Notes: a model not told the origin generated them from the sequence alone. Positions 26,431 through 35,711 are shown, counted from the stretch's first letter. The stretch: DNA of 64,000 nucleotides from Ardenticatenaceae bacterium (GCA_020634455.1 JACKBQ010000002.1:1612001-1676000), one strand, 5' to 3'. Numbers and translations are program-made.

Positions 26431-27843
26431 ATGCAAAAATGCGGCCGTTTTCCCCAGTTTGTCCTATGCTTATTGGCAACATTTTGCTGGTTACTGGTTG
26501 CCCAACCCGCCCAATCGGTCCCGTTGCCAACAGAACCCACCAATGTACCCACCTGGTTTTATGAAAGCGACCAGGCTGCGGCCAGTCTAGGCTACTCAGT
26601 CAGCGGCGCAGGCGATGTCAACGGCGATGGCTATGAAGATGTCCTTGTGGGTGCGCCCAAATACAACAGCGGTACTTACAAAGCAGGAACCGTTTTTGCC
26701 TTTTACGGCTCTGCTGGTGGGCTGACACCCTGGCCAAACTGGTCGTTTGGTGGGGACCAAACCGGCGGGGATTTTGGTTTTTCGGTTGCTGCGGCGGGGG
26801 ATGTCAACCATGACGGCTATGCCGACATCCTGATCGGCGCGCCCCGCTACAACGGCGACCAGTCGCGTGAAGGGCGCGTCTACGGCTTCTACGGTTCAGC
26901 CACGGGTCTTTCAGCTTCTCCAGATTGGCAAATTGAAGGCGATTTGGTCGATGCATACCTGGGTTGGTCCGTAGCTCCTGCCGGAGACGTGAACAATGAC
27001 AGCTACGACGATGTCATCGTGGGGGCAAAGTGGGCGGCCGACACCTTTACCAACGAAGGGATGGTCCAGCTTTATCTGGGCGGCGCGGCTGGCCTGAGCA
27101 GCGCCCCGGTTTGGACCCGCTTTGGCGGCCAGCCAGGTGCCAGTTTGGGCACGGCCGTTTCTGCCGCAGGCGATCTAAATCAGGACAATTACGACGATTT
27201 TCTTGTTGGCGTCCCCCTGCACAACGGCAGCCAGGAAGATGCTGGTCAGGTGCTAATTTTTTGCGGCAACAGCAGCGGTCAGCCAGGGGAACCGTGCCAG
27301 ACAATCAACGGCAGCAAGCTGGATGAGCGGCTGGGGGAAGCTGTTAGCGGCATTGGCGATATCACGGGTGACGGCACGGCCGAATTTATCATCGGTGCGC
27401 CGGGGCAAGATGCGGCCACGGTCTATTCCGGCCTCAACAGCAGTCCCATCTGGACGGCCGTTTCTGGCCAGGAAAACACGCAATTTGGAACGGCCGTCCA
27501 TCTCAGCGACATCAACGGGGATAGCTACGCAGACGCCATCATCGGGGCTTTCACCTACAGCGCCGACCAAGCCACAGAAGGCAAAATCTTTGTTTATTAC
27601 GGCGGCATCACAGGCTTAGACGCCACGCCGAGCTGGATCGCCGAAGGCAACAAGGCTGAAGCTGAATTTGGCTTTGCACTAGGCACCAGCGACGTTGACG
27701 GGGATGCGCAGGCCGAACTCCTTGTTGGTTCCCCCAACTATCGCAAAGAAACCGAACTTCGCGGTCGCGCCTTTCTTTTTGAAGGCATACCCGGCAGCGA
27801 CCCAACCCATCACCTTTTTCTCCCTCTGATAACCAACCAATAA
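26431..27843 (+). CDS. Secreted FG-GAP (integrin alpha-like) beta-propeller protein
   Basis: This is a 470-residue exported protein. GGAGG lies 6 bases before the ATG, and a signal peptide (FVLCLLATFCWLLVAQPAQS) opens it. Seven FG-GAP units follow, each with a calcium-binding DxNxDGYxD-type loop (DVNGDGYEDVLVGAP, DVNHDGYADILIGAP, DVNNDSYDDVIVGAK and others), giving a seven-bladed propeller. The C-terminus is HHLFLPLITNQ, similar to the tail of the large secreted protein ending at 32187. A role in surface binding is inferred. It follows the PAS-SARP regulator and a putative SARP site. Confidence 0.85.
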   Translation: MQKCGRFPQFVLCLLATFCWLLVAQPAQSVPLPTEPTNVPTWFYESDQAAASLGYSVSGAGDVNGDGYEDVLVGAPKYNSGTYKAGTVFAFYGSAGGLTPWPNWSFGGDQTGGDFGFSVAAAGDVNHDGYADILIGAPRYNGDQSREGRVYGFYGSATGLSASPDWQIEGDLVDAYLGWSVAPAGDVNNDSYDDVIVGAKWAADTFTNEGMVQLYLGGAAGLSSAPVWTRFGGQPGASLGTAVSAAGDLNQDNYDDFLVGVPLHNGSQEDAGQVLIFCGNSSGQPGEPCQTINGSKLDERLGEAVSGIGDITGDGTAEFIIGAPGQDAATVYSGLNSSPIWTAVSGQENTQFGTAVHLSDINGDSYADAIIGAFTYSADQATEGKIFVYYGGITGLDATPSWIAEGNKAEAEFGFALGTSDVDGDAQAELLVGSPNYRKETELRGRAFLFEGIPGSDPTHHLFLPLITNQ

Positions 27844-27882
27844 GCAATGCTTATAAATCTATCTGTGAAAACCAGGTGTCGG

Positions 27883-27898
27883 TTGAGGTTTGGTTGAG
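27883..27898 (+). promoter_or_regulatory. Putative SARP operator, 11-bp-period direct repeat, site 2
   Basis: TTGAG at 27883-27887 and at 27894-27898 lie in the context GTTGAGGTTTGGTTGAGT, identical to site 1 except for one base. It lies 40 bases after the FG-GAP stop and about 207 bases before the second SARP gene, so it would govern that gene through a long leader. Confidence 0.5.
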
Positions 27899-27990
27899 TA
27901 GCGACTGGTACTCTGTTCCTATTCTGCCAACGGCAGCCCGCTATTGGGCTACCACCCGAACCTGGGAATCCAGAGTCGAGCCTTCACCTT

Positions 27991-28076
27991 AGTAAGCGGC
28001 CAACAATAACATTCCATTTGGAAGGCCGCTTACTCCAAGCCGTCCGCACAATTCCGCTAACTTATTTGCGGACGGC
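27991..28076 (+). promoter_or_regulatory. Two perfect hairpins in the leader of the second SARP gene
   Basis: Hairpin 1 pairs AGTAAGCGGCC (27991-28001) with GGCCGCTTACT (28024-28034), 11 perfect base pairs. Hairpin 2 pairs GCCGTCCGCA (28039-28048) with TGCGGACGGC (28067-28076), 10 perfect base pairs. Neither is followed by a T-run. They lie between the direct repeat and the gene start at 28105, so they belong to the 5' leader and could control translation or stability. Confidence 0.5.
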
Positions 28077-28104
28077 CACTTAAGAACAGTTACGGAAAGT
28101 TTCA

Positions 28105-28914
28105 ATGAGTGCAATCCGGCCGACATCTTCCTCTATAAACGTCTCAGGCTGTGCCCTTTACCTGTTGGGTTCCATACGGTTGTGTACGGAAGCCACAGGG
28201 TTTATCGACCAGCGCTGTTGGGCCAGCAATCAACAGCAAGCGATCTTTGTTTACCTCGTTCTCAATCGCGATCACATCGTGTCACCAGCAGAATTACAGC
28301 AACAATTCTGGCCCTACCTGCCGCATGACGCCGTGGCTCAGGAAGTAACGGCCGTTTCGCAAACGCTGGGCAACATTCTCAATCTACCCAACCCTATCCT
28401 CCACTTGGAAGATGGGTACCAACTGCGGGCCGCCATTCCGCTTTGGGTAGATATTGATGAATTCGACACGCTGCTGGTCCAGGCTGCCGCCGAGCCAACG
28501 GCCGATCGCCAGCGGCAGCTTCTGCAACAGGCGGTTAATCTGTACCAGGATGATTTTCTGCATGACCTGCCGCTCAACCAAAAATGGATCATCGCCTGGC
28601 GCGCCCATTTCCAGCAAGGCTATCTCGCGGCGCTGCAAAACCTGAGCGCCCTGTACGAACAGGCGGGCGACCTGGAAACGGCGCAAAAAATCTACCTAAA
28701 CGCTCTCAAAGCAAAACCAATCACTGCGGAACACGGCCGTTCCTTTCTACACCTCGTCCAGGATCACAGTTCATCTGCCCAAACGCTGCGCCAATGCCAG
28801 CGCTTAATTGCATTGTTACAAACAGAACTCGAAATTTTATTGGAAGACTATACCCAACCTCTTGCCGCTTCGGATTCCCCTGAAGACAAAATCCAAGAGC
28901 GTGGGAAGGGGTAA
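28105..28914 (+). CDS. SARP/BTAD-type regulator without sensor domain
   Basis: This is a 269-residue protein. Residues about 15-105 form a degenerate winged helix (YLLGSIRLCTEATGFIDQRCW then SPAELQQQFWPYLPHDAVAQEV), and residues about 115-250 form the BTAD helical domain (WVDIDEFDTLLVQAA, NLYQDDFLHDLPLNQKWIIA, NLSALYEQAGDLETA). It resembles the C-terminal half of the PAS-SARP gene, so the two are probably paralogues. It stands directly upstream of the secreted protein and cytochrome genes and may activate them. GGAAAG lies before the ATG. Confidence 0.7.
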   Translation: MSAIRPTSSSINVSGCALYLLGSIRLCTEATGFIDQRCWASNQQQAIFVYLVLNRDHIVSPAELQQQFWPYLPHDAVAQEVTAVSQTLGNILNLPNPILHLEDGYQLRAAIPLWVDIDEFDTLLVQAAAEPTADRQRQLLQQAVNLYQDDFLHDLPLNQKWIIAWRAHFQQGYLAALQNLSALYEQAGDLETAQKIYLNALKAKPITAEHGRSFLHLVQDHSSSAQTLRQCQRLIALLQTELEILLEDYTQPLAASDSPEDKIQERGKG

Positions 28915-29007
28915 AAAATTGGCACAACTTAACCAGAAAGAAGTCTGTTCTCGAAAACCTATCAAAACCAAAGAAACAAACTCTATTAATAAAAAGGAGG
29001 GCTACAA

Positions 29008-32000
29008 ATGAAAAACAAAAAGTTGTTGTCCATCACCTTGCTTGGGCTGCTCATGGCTGCAATTGCGGGCCTACTGCAAGCTGACGATGGTCAAATGTTC
29101 AGGCGCAACGTTTCCAAAACCCCCGATCAGGAAACCGAGCGAGCCAACTTGAATCACATGTCGTTTTACGTGCCAGCACAGACATCTGTTGGTGAAATTA
29201 CCGGCGTAGAATATTACGATGCTGCTGGCGCGCTGGTGGAAGTCCGCGACTATGCCAAGCCGCTCATCGCGGTTTACATCGACAGCCTGGAAACCACCGT
29301 TGAAGAATATCTCCTGACCGAGGCAAACCTGAATCCAGACGCCCCGCTGGCCGTGCTCAGCGGCACCAGCTTTGGGGCACACGACGCCTACGCGGCCTTC
29401 TCCCTGGATGACGGGGCCACCTGGAAGCGGACCAACCTCTCCAACTCGGCAGACCTCTCGTCCTTCATTCTAGCCAATGGCCACCACTACCCTGGCGATG
29501 CCCACAACATGACCTTCGGCATTGCGGGCGACAAAGTGCTGGTCGGCTGGATCAGCAAATATTGCGACGGCGGCTCGCCTGCTTACACCTGGGTAGATGA
29601 AGAAGGCAACGATTTGTACCCCGACATTTGGGGCGTCGCCGGTTCCCAGCGCTCTGTGAATTACACGCTGCAAGGCTTTCCTGAAGTTGGCGAAATCCCG
29701 TACTCCTGCGTTTGGAGCGCTCGCGGCACGCTGCTGGAAGTGGATGCCGAGGGTATCCCCACCGATGGCGGCGGTTTCTATGACATCATCTGGACGAAAG
29801 CAGAAAGACTTACCTCTGGGCGACGGGATGCCAACCGGCTGGAGATCAACGGCGACGGCGCTGCTGGCTTTATGATGATCTGGCAAGAAGACCCCGAAGG
29901 CTTGCGCCCTGGGCAAGGACTTGGCCCCGGTGAAGGGTGGTCTGGTGCGGTGGTAAACCAACAAACGGATCTGTGGTACTCCTACATTTCCATAGATGAT
30001 TTTGTCCAGGTGCAAACGTCTGACGATGACGAAACGGCCGTTTCCATCTACGACTACACCAGCGAAACCATGCCTAAAGTAGCGGCTCCGATGGCGCTGC
30101 CCGTCCGCCTCACCGACAACAAAATGTGCAAGGCCACTGGCTCCGACCCATACTGCTACATCGACTTCGACAACGTCGATGCCGATGGCAACCTGATTTT
30201 GCCGGAAGACCTGCCCACGGCTCCAGAACCCAACGCTGACTTCTGCGCCACCACCGTTTCCTGGACCAACCCCGGCGGCACCACGCTGCAACTGTGTCAG
30301 GCCGAAGACGGCCGTGTGCTTCAGGGTCGCGTCGGTGCTTCCCGGCCACGCGTCAATGTCCAGCCCTACGACTCCGATGGCGATGGCGTCTATGACAGCG
30401 CCTGGGTCATCACCGCCGCCGAGGAATCCAAAGCCTTGGGCGAAGGGGATGAAGATTTGGAACCTGAAGACATCGGCAAGAACATGTGGTATTACACCTT
30501 CGACATGCTCAACCCCGACGTCGTCATGCAAGGCGGCATGCTCAACCAACCGGCCGTCGATCCCGAAACAGGTGCCTTCTTCGACATGCTGGAAGACGAC
30601 TTTGGCAACCAGTTCTACGAAACAGAAATCGCCCGTCGCTTCTCCCACATGACTCAACCCATTCATCAGATCGGTGAAACCGGCACGGCAGGTATCCTCA
30701 TCACCAAGGCAGGAATCCTCAACCAGGGTGGCCCGGCCGACATCTTCCTGCGCCGCCTGGTTGTGCCCGATGACATGTGGGAAGATTGCGAGACGGATGG
30801 TGACCCAACAACCACAGAATCCTGCCTGCCCGCAGGCTACAACCCGTACGCCTTCGAGAATCTGGCATGTGATGATTGGGCCTATGAAGATGGTAGCAAC
30901 CCCCGCTACCTGCAAGGTGTCTGCCTCAGCCCGGCTATCAACGTTTCTGGCACCACAATCGTCTCCTGCGACAATGGCACCAGCGGCGAAACCTGCGCCG
31001 CTGCCTTCCCCTGGGACGGCGGTGTCTCCCCCTTCCCCAAAGTGATCGAATGGGTGCAGACAGAAGACAACCTGGATGACCAATCCTGGGAAAACCCATA
31101 CGATGTCGCCAAAGGACATCGCGGCTTCATTGACGGCGATTTTGTCATGATGATGTACGCCTGGTCGCCCAACTGGAAGGCCAACAGCGTTGGCAACGAC
31201 CATTACAACCTGTACGTGCGCCGCTCCTTCGACGGTGGGCTAACCTGGACCACCACACCCGCTGCACTTGGCGGTGATGGCACCGAAACGTGTGAAAACT
31301 ATGGGGCTGGTTCAGATTTCACCACGGTTTGCACCACCTACGGCGCTGGCGAATTTGAGCAGTCGCGCAACGTATCCCAGCTCACCGGCAATAAGATCAC
31401 CGTTCTGGATCCTCGCTACACGCCCACTGGCGGCATCAAAATGCTGCCCATCAGCGACCTGAAGGAAATTGGCTTCACGGGCTATGACGATGACGTACGC
31501 GACCCGTCCAAATTCTTTGTGGTCTATGAAACAGGCGACAACACCACAGTGGCCGAAGGCGAGGCCGTACCGCTGGATCTGTTCTACAGCCGCGGCACCA
31601 ACTGGGGTGATGATTATGACCTGGTTGAGTATTACAACGCTTCAACCGGCGAGACCACGCTCGATTTCGACTGGCTGGAACATGATCAGGACGATCTCTC
31701 TGGCGAGGCCGCCAACACGGCTAACCTAGCCGGAACGCTCTACTACGTCATCTGGAACCAGTGGCAAGAAGATGAGCATGAGAATATCTCCGAAAGTGAT
31801 GCCATTTTCCGCCGCATTCTGTTCCTGGATGACGAAGCCAACGAAGACACCGCACCCATCGTGCAGTTGCTCTACATCAGCCACGAGATGGCTGACTACG
31901 AGGATACCCTGGTGTTCATCGCCACGGCCCGTGACGGTGACAGCGTCGGCGATCTGCCTCAGGACGACATTGGGGCGTACCGCTGGACAGACACTTTCAA

Positions 32001-32187
32001 CGGCGTCACGACGGTCATTGGGACGCAGAAGCAGCTGAACATGCCCGCCAGCAGCTTCCAACCTGGGTGGCACACGTTTACCTTCTCGGCCAAAGACAAG
32101 AGTGGTAACTGGTCACCAGGTGTTAGTTTTGACGTGTGGATCGTAGAAGAACTGCATCAACTGTTCTTACCGATCATGCACAGGTAA
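29008..32187 (+). CDS. Large secreted protein, choice-of-anchor O-like, with short C-terminal LFLPI tail
   Basis: This is a 1059-residue exported protein. AAGGAGG lies 9 bases before the ATG and a signal peptide (LLSITLLGLLMAAIAGLLQA) follows. Motifs such as LDDGATWKRTNLSNSADLSS and SFDGGLTWTTTPAA are sialidase/BNR-type loops, so a propeller fold is likely. From memory the sequence resembles the family NCBI calls choice-of-anchor O, secreted proteins whose C-terminal anchor differs between lineages and that accompany multiheme cytochromes. Here the end is LHQLFLPIMHR with no LPXTG, PEP-CTERM or hydrophobic anchor. Asp/Glu-rich composition suits calcium binding. Two multiheme cytochrome genes follow on the same strand. 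Confidence 0.6.
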   Translation: MKNKKLLSITLLGLLMAAIAGLLQADDGQMFRRNVSKTPDQETERANLNHMSFYVPAQTSVGEITGVEYYDAAGALVEVRDYAKPLIAVYIDSLETTVEEYLLTEANLNPDAPLAVLSGTSFGAHDAYAAFSLDDGATWKRTNLSNSADLSSFILANGHHYPGDAHNMTFGIAGDKVLVGWISKYCDGGSPAYTWVDEEGNDLYPDIWGVAGSQRSVNYTLQGFPEVGEIPYSCVWSARGTLLEVDAEGIPTDGGGFYDIIWTKAERLTSGRRDANRLEINGDGAAGFMMIWQEDPEGLRPGQGLGPGEGWSGAVVNQQTDLWYSYISIDDFVQVQTSDDDETAVSIYDYTSETMPKVAAPMALPVRLTDNKMCKATGSDPYCYIDFDNVDADGNLILPEDLPTAPEPNADFCATTVSWTNPGGTTLQLCQAEDGRVLQGRVGASRPRVNVQPYDSDGDGVYDSAWVITAAEESKALGEGDEDLEPEDIGKNMWYYTFDMLNPDVVMQGGMLNQPAVDPETGAFFDMLEDDFGNQFYETEIARRFSHMTQPIHQIGETGTAGILITKAGILNQGGPADIFLRRLVVPDDMWEDCETDGDPTTTESCLPAGYNPYAFENLACDDWAYEDGSNPRYLQGVCLSPAINVSGTTIVSCDNGTSGETCAAAFPWDGGVSPFPKVIEWVQTEDNLDDQSWENPYDVAKGHRGFIDGDFVMMMYAWSPNWKANSVGNDHYNLYVRRSFDGGLTWTTTPAALGGDGTETCENYGAGSDFTTVCTTYGAGEFEQSRNVSQLTGNKITVLDPRYTPTGGIKMLPISDLKEIGFTGYDDDVRDPSKFFVVYETGDNTTVAEGEAVPLDLFYSRGTNWGDDYDLVEYYNASTGETTLDFDWLEHDQDDLSGEAANTANLAGTLYYVIWNQWQEDEHENISESDAIFRRILFLDDEANEDTAPIVQLLYISHEMADYEDTLVFIATARDGDSVGDLPQDDIGAYRWTDTFNGVTTVIGTQKQLNMPASSFQPGWHTFTFSAKDKSGNWSPGVSFDVWIVEELHQLFLPIMHR

Positions 32188-32211
32188 CGCTTACCTCTTT
32201 TGCAAGGCAGG

Positions 32212-32241
32212 CTATGGCCAGCTGTAAAAAGCTGGTCATAG
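32212..32241 (+). promoter_or_regulatory. Intercistronic hairpin before the 12-heme cytochrome gene
   Basis: CTATGGCCAGCT (32212-32223) pairs with AGCTGGTCATAG (32230-32241), 12 pairs with one G-U, closing a 6-base loop. No T-run follows, so it is more likely an mRNA-processing or stability element between the large secreted protein and the cytochrome genes than a full terminator. Confidence 0.5.
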
Positions 32242-32317
32242 CTCTGTCGCTGCTTAAAGGAGGGTGAGCAGAAAAGTCCTTAAAAAACCAAGGTTTGCTT
32301 AAAAACAGGGGGCTACG

Positions 32318-33376
32318 ATGAAATTAAAACAGTTCCTTCTTCGTTTTCGCATTGTACTTGGTGTGCTGTTGGTTGGGGGGCTGGGCACGGCCGTTTATGC
32401 CCATTACACCATGCTGCACACCCACTTAAGCCCTGGCTCCCTCTCTGGCGTGAACCACAGCGGTACAACCGTGAATGGGTATGATTCCCACGCCATGTTT
32501 GAAGAAGAATGTACCCACTGCCACGCGCCAGTACATTGCATTACCGAGAACAAATGCCAGGGCTGTCATATGGATATTGCCCAACAGCGCGCCGAAACGG
32601 TGGGGCTGCACAGTCGGCTGCCGGGTACCGAAAAATGCCAGAGCTGCCATGTGGAGCATCGCGGGCGCGATGCCGTTATCAGTGCGGTTGCGTTTGAAAA
32701 TATCAACCATGAAGCGCTCAGTGGTTTTAGCCTTGTCCACCATGAAGTGAGCTTTGACGGCACGCAAATGGTGTGTGAGAACTGCCACACAGAAGGGCGT
32801 TTTGCCGCTGATGAAGTGAGTTGTGTGGCCTGCCATGAAGATGCGGATGGTGAGTTGATTGCCCAGCACAGCACCGAACATGGTGAGAATTGCCTCGATT
32901 GCCATGATGGAACGGGCGCAATCGTGGAATTTGATCATGCCACTGTCTACCTGCTGGAAGGCGATCATGAAGCGGCGGGCTGCGTTGAATGCCACGCCAA
33001 TTATGTTTTTGCCGGAACCAGCCAGAATTGTGAAGCGTGCCACGGCGAACCGGATATTCATGCGGGCCAATTTGGCCAGGAGTGTGTGCGCTGCCATACG
33101 GCCGTTGCCTGGGCACCGGCTCAGCTCACCCAACATCGGTTTAATCTGCAACACGTAGACGATGAATCGCTGGACTGCGTCTCTTGCCATGTGAACAGCT
33201 ATGAAGCAGTCATTTGCACCAATTGCCACGAAGCCGCAGACATGACCACCGCGCACCCGGCTGAAGTTGTGCCTGAGTTTACGCACGAAGCTTCGTGCAT
33301 CACCTGCCATCCTACCGGAAGACCCGAAGACATTGCGCCGCTGGCGCAGCTCATTTCATCGCCTTTATCCGATTAG
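32318..33376 (+). CDS. Dodecaheme c-type cytochrome
   Basis: This is a 352-residue exported cytochrome. An N-terminal segment (IVLGVLLVGGLGTAVYA) serves as signal peptide or anchor. I count twelve CxxCH heme sites, from CTHCH through CQGCH, CQSCH, CENCH, CVACH, CLDCH, CVECH, CEACH, CVRCH, CVSCH and CTNCH to CITCH. Many extra His residues (NHEAL, VHHEV, QHRFN) can supply the sixth ligands. Heme attachment takes place outside the cytoplasmic membrane, so it works in extracytoplasmic electron transfer. It is separated from the next cytochrome by only 34 bases, so they are co-transcribed. No close named family is recognised. Confidence 0.9.
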   Translation: MKLKQFLLRFRIVLGVLLVGGLGTAVYAHYTMLHTHLSPGSLSGVNHSGTTVNGYDSHAMFEEECTHCHAPVHCITENKCQGCHMDIAQQRAETVGLHSRLPGTEKCQSCHVEHRGRDAVISAVAFENINHEALSGFSLVHHEVSFDGTQMVCENCHTEGRFAADEVSCVACHEDADGELIAQHSTEHGENCLDCHDGTGAIVEFDHATVYLLEGDHEAAGCVECHANYVFAGTSQNCEACHGEPDIHAGQFGQECVRCHTAVAWAPAQLTQHRFNLQHVDDESLDCVSCHVNSYEAVICTNCHEAADMTTAHPAEVVPEFTHEASCITCHPTGRPEDIAPLAQLISSPLSD

Positions 33377-33410
33377 GGTCTTTGTGTTAAAAGTTTTACG
33401 GAGGAACCAA

Positions 33411-35711
33411 ATGAAACAACATTGGTTAACCAAACGGTTTCTTTCCTTCTTTTTACTACTTGCCATGTTGCTCAGCCTGGTGCTGGGAACTGTTTATTTG
33501 GGACTCACTGCGCCGCTGCATCCGGGGCAGTTTTTGTACCCTTTGCAAAATTTTGGTGAACAGGTGCAGCTAACCCTCACAGAAGGGCAGCAGGCGCAGG
33601 CGGCGCTATCGCTCACCCTGGCCGATCGTCGGTTGGCAAACCTGGCCTCGGCAGCGCCAAAGGCTACGTTAGCCGCAGTTTCTGCCCTGAATGATGCGCT
33701 GGAAACGGCCGTTTTCCACATCCACGCGCTTCCCCAGGCCGAACAAGAGATCGAATTCATCCAGTTTAAGGCGCTGCTGCACCGCACGGAAATTGTGTTG
33801 AGCGCGTTAGAACCGGACGACACCGGCCAAATTGAGGCGCTCACCAACCGCGTCAAGGGCTGGCAAGGAGCCGATACCCTGGCCGAAGTCGCGGCACAGC
33901 TGCCGTTGAGAACCCCCATCCCCCGCCTGGGCACGGCGGCGCTGGTTCCATTTTTGGCCGATGGCGTCGATCATACCGCTTTTCCGCTTACCGAAGGGCA
34001 TGCCGACCTCGCCTGCGAAAGCTGCCACACAGACGGCACCTACGCCAACACACCCACCGCCTGTGGAGATTGTCATTTGCTGCAACCTGTCACCCAGTCG
34101 CCAAACGATCTTCTCTTTGTCAACAATACAGATTTGTGGCTGGTCTATCCCAAACATTTCACCGGAACCTGCGAAAGCTGCCACAACACCAGCACCTGGC
34201 AGATGGCTGAGTTCGATCACACGGGCATTGTCGAGTGCGCGTCCTGCCATGAGCAGGACCTTCCCTTGCAGATTGTGCCAGAAATTGTGCTGATCAGTTA
34301 TTCAGAAACGGCCGTTTCCCCCACACACTACACCACCGATTGTCAACAATGCCATACCGACACCACCAACTGGAACCTGTTCAGCTACGACCATGACGGC
34401 GCAACCGAATGCCAATCCTGCCACAGCCAAAACATACCGTTCTCCCACTACCCCGGAAAATGCACCGACTGCCACACCAACATCGAAGATTGGTCACAGT
34501 ACACGTTTGAACACGAGAATGACGAAAACAGTTGTACCGCCTGCCACCAAGCCGACACACCAGACCAGCACTTCCCCGGCCGCTGCACCCAATGCCACAG
34601 CGATACAGACGATTGGGCCACTCTGGACGTTAATCACACCGGCTTAACCGACTGTCTCACCTGCCACCAGGACGACACGCCCGCGCTGCATTACCAGGGA
34701 AGCTGCCAGCGCTGCCACAGCACCACAACCTGGGCAGATATTTCCTTCGACCATACCGATTACCAGGATTGCCAAAGCTGCCACAGCGAGGAACAGCCAC
34801 CCAACCATTACTACGGCCAATGCAACAGCTGTCACCAAGACATCACCTGGCAAGACGTAACGTTTGACCACACCAACCAAACCGATTGCAACGGCTGCCA
34901 CAGCCAACTGACACCCAACAGTCACTATCCCGGCTACTGCGGCAGTTGCCATCTCACTACCGCCTGGGTGCAAGTTTGGATAACACACGCAGGCATGAAC
35001 AACTGCACCCAATGCCACCACACCCCTAGCAACCATTATGCGGGCACGTGCAGCGCCTGCCACAACCCAGACAGCTGGCACAATGTCAACTTTAGCCACG
35101 TTGGCCTCATAGATTGCCAAAGCTGCCACGCCGCCCTCGCACCTGCGGGGCATTATTCAGATCAATGTGTACGCTGCCACAACACCAACAACTGGTCAGA
35201 GATCACCTTCAGCCATGCAGGTGCCTACGATTGCCAGGCGTGTCATGCACCCCCTGGCAACCATTGGGCAGGACAATGCTCCACCTGCCACACCACGGCC
35301 AACTGGCAAAATACCGTGGTAAACCACGCTGGCCTTACAGACTGCGCTGCCTGTCATGCACCGCCAAATAATCATTGGACAGGGCAATGTTCCACCTGTC
35401 ACAGCACAGACAACTGGCATGTTGTCTCTGTTGATCACACGGAGCTGACTGATTGCGCAGCTTGCCACGCGCCGCCAGACGGGCATTGGCCGGGGCAATG
35501 TTCCAGCTGCCACAGCACCACCAATTGGGCAGACGTTACCTTTGATCACAGCGGGGGCTATACCGATTGTAAAGCCTGCCATGTACGGCCGTCTGACCAC
35601 GGACGCGGGCAATGTTCAAGATGCCACACAACCGACTCCTGGCAAGTGATCGTTACCCCCACGGTGTCGCCACAACCAACCGGCATCCCGCAATCACCAC
35701 CCAATCCATAA
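33411..35711 (+). CDS. 27-heme c-type cytochrome with N-terminal DUF5667-like domain
   Basis: This is a 766-residue exported protein. ATG at 33411 follows ACGGAGGAACCAA; a longer open frame begins inside the upstream gene. After a membrane segment (SFFLLLAMLLSLVLGTVYLG), residues about 30-170 resemble DUF5667 (APLHPGQFLYPLQ then LTLADRRLANLA). The rest holds 27 CxxCH sites by my count, ordered in a regular unit of about 40-45 residues: DC..CH..P..H..GQC..CH....W..V..DH. Each unit thus offers two hemes and two further His ligands, as in a bis-His nanowire-like array. It ends in a Pro/Ser/Thr-rich tail. Together with the 12-heme protein it could conduct electrons over a long distance. Confidence 0.9.
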   Translation: MKQHWLTKRFLSFFLLLAMLLSLVLGTVYLGLTAPLHPGQFLYPLQNFGEQVQLTLTEGQQAQAALSLTLADRRLANLASAAPKATLAAVSALNDALETAVFHIHALPQAEQEIEFIQFKALLHRTEIVLSALEPDDTGQIEALTNRVKGWQGADTLAEVAAQLPLRTPIPRLGTAALVPFLADGVDHTAFPLTEGHADLACESCHTDGTYANTPTACGDCHLLQPVTQSPNDLLFVNNTDLWLVYPKHFTGTCESCHNTSTWQMAEFDHTGIVECASCHEQDLPLQIVPEIVLISYSETAVSPTHYTTDCQQCHTDTTNWNLFSYDHDGATECQSCHSQNIPFSHYPGKCTDCHTNIEDWSQYTFEHENDENSCTACHQADTPDQHFPGRCTQCHSDTDDWATLDVNHTGLTDCLTCHQDDTPALHYQGSCQRCHSTTTWADISFDHTDYQDCQSCHSEEQPPNHYYGQCNSCHQDITWQDVTFDHTNQTDCNGCHSQLTPNSHYPGYCGSCHLTTAWVQVWITHAGMNNCTQCHHTPSNHYAGTCSACHNPDSWHNVNFSHVGLIDCQSCHAALAPAGHYSDQCVRCHNTNNWSEITFSHAGAYDCQACHAPPGNHWAGQCSTCHTTANWQNTVVNHAGLTDCAACHAPPNNHWTGQCSTCHSTDNWHVVSVDHTELTDCAACHAPPDGHWPGQCSSCHSTTNWADVTFDHSGGYTDCKACHVRPSDHGRGQCSRCHTTDSWQVIVTPTVSPQPTGIPQSPPNP

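Noticed and set aside
29470..31203. 577-codon minus-strand open frame opposite the large secreted protein
   Set aside because: It is a shadow of the sense gene, which has a signal peptide and a strong ribosome binding site.
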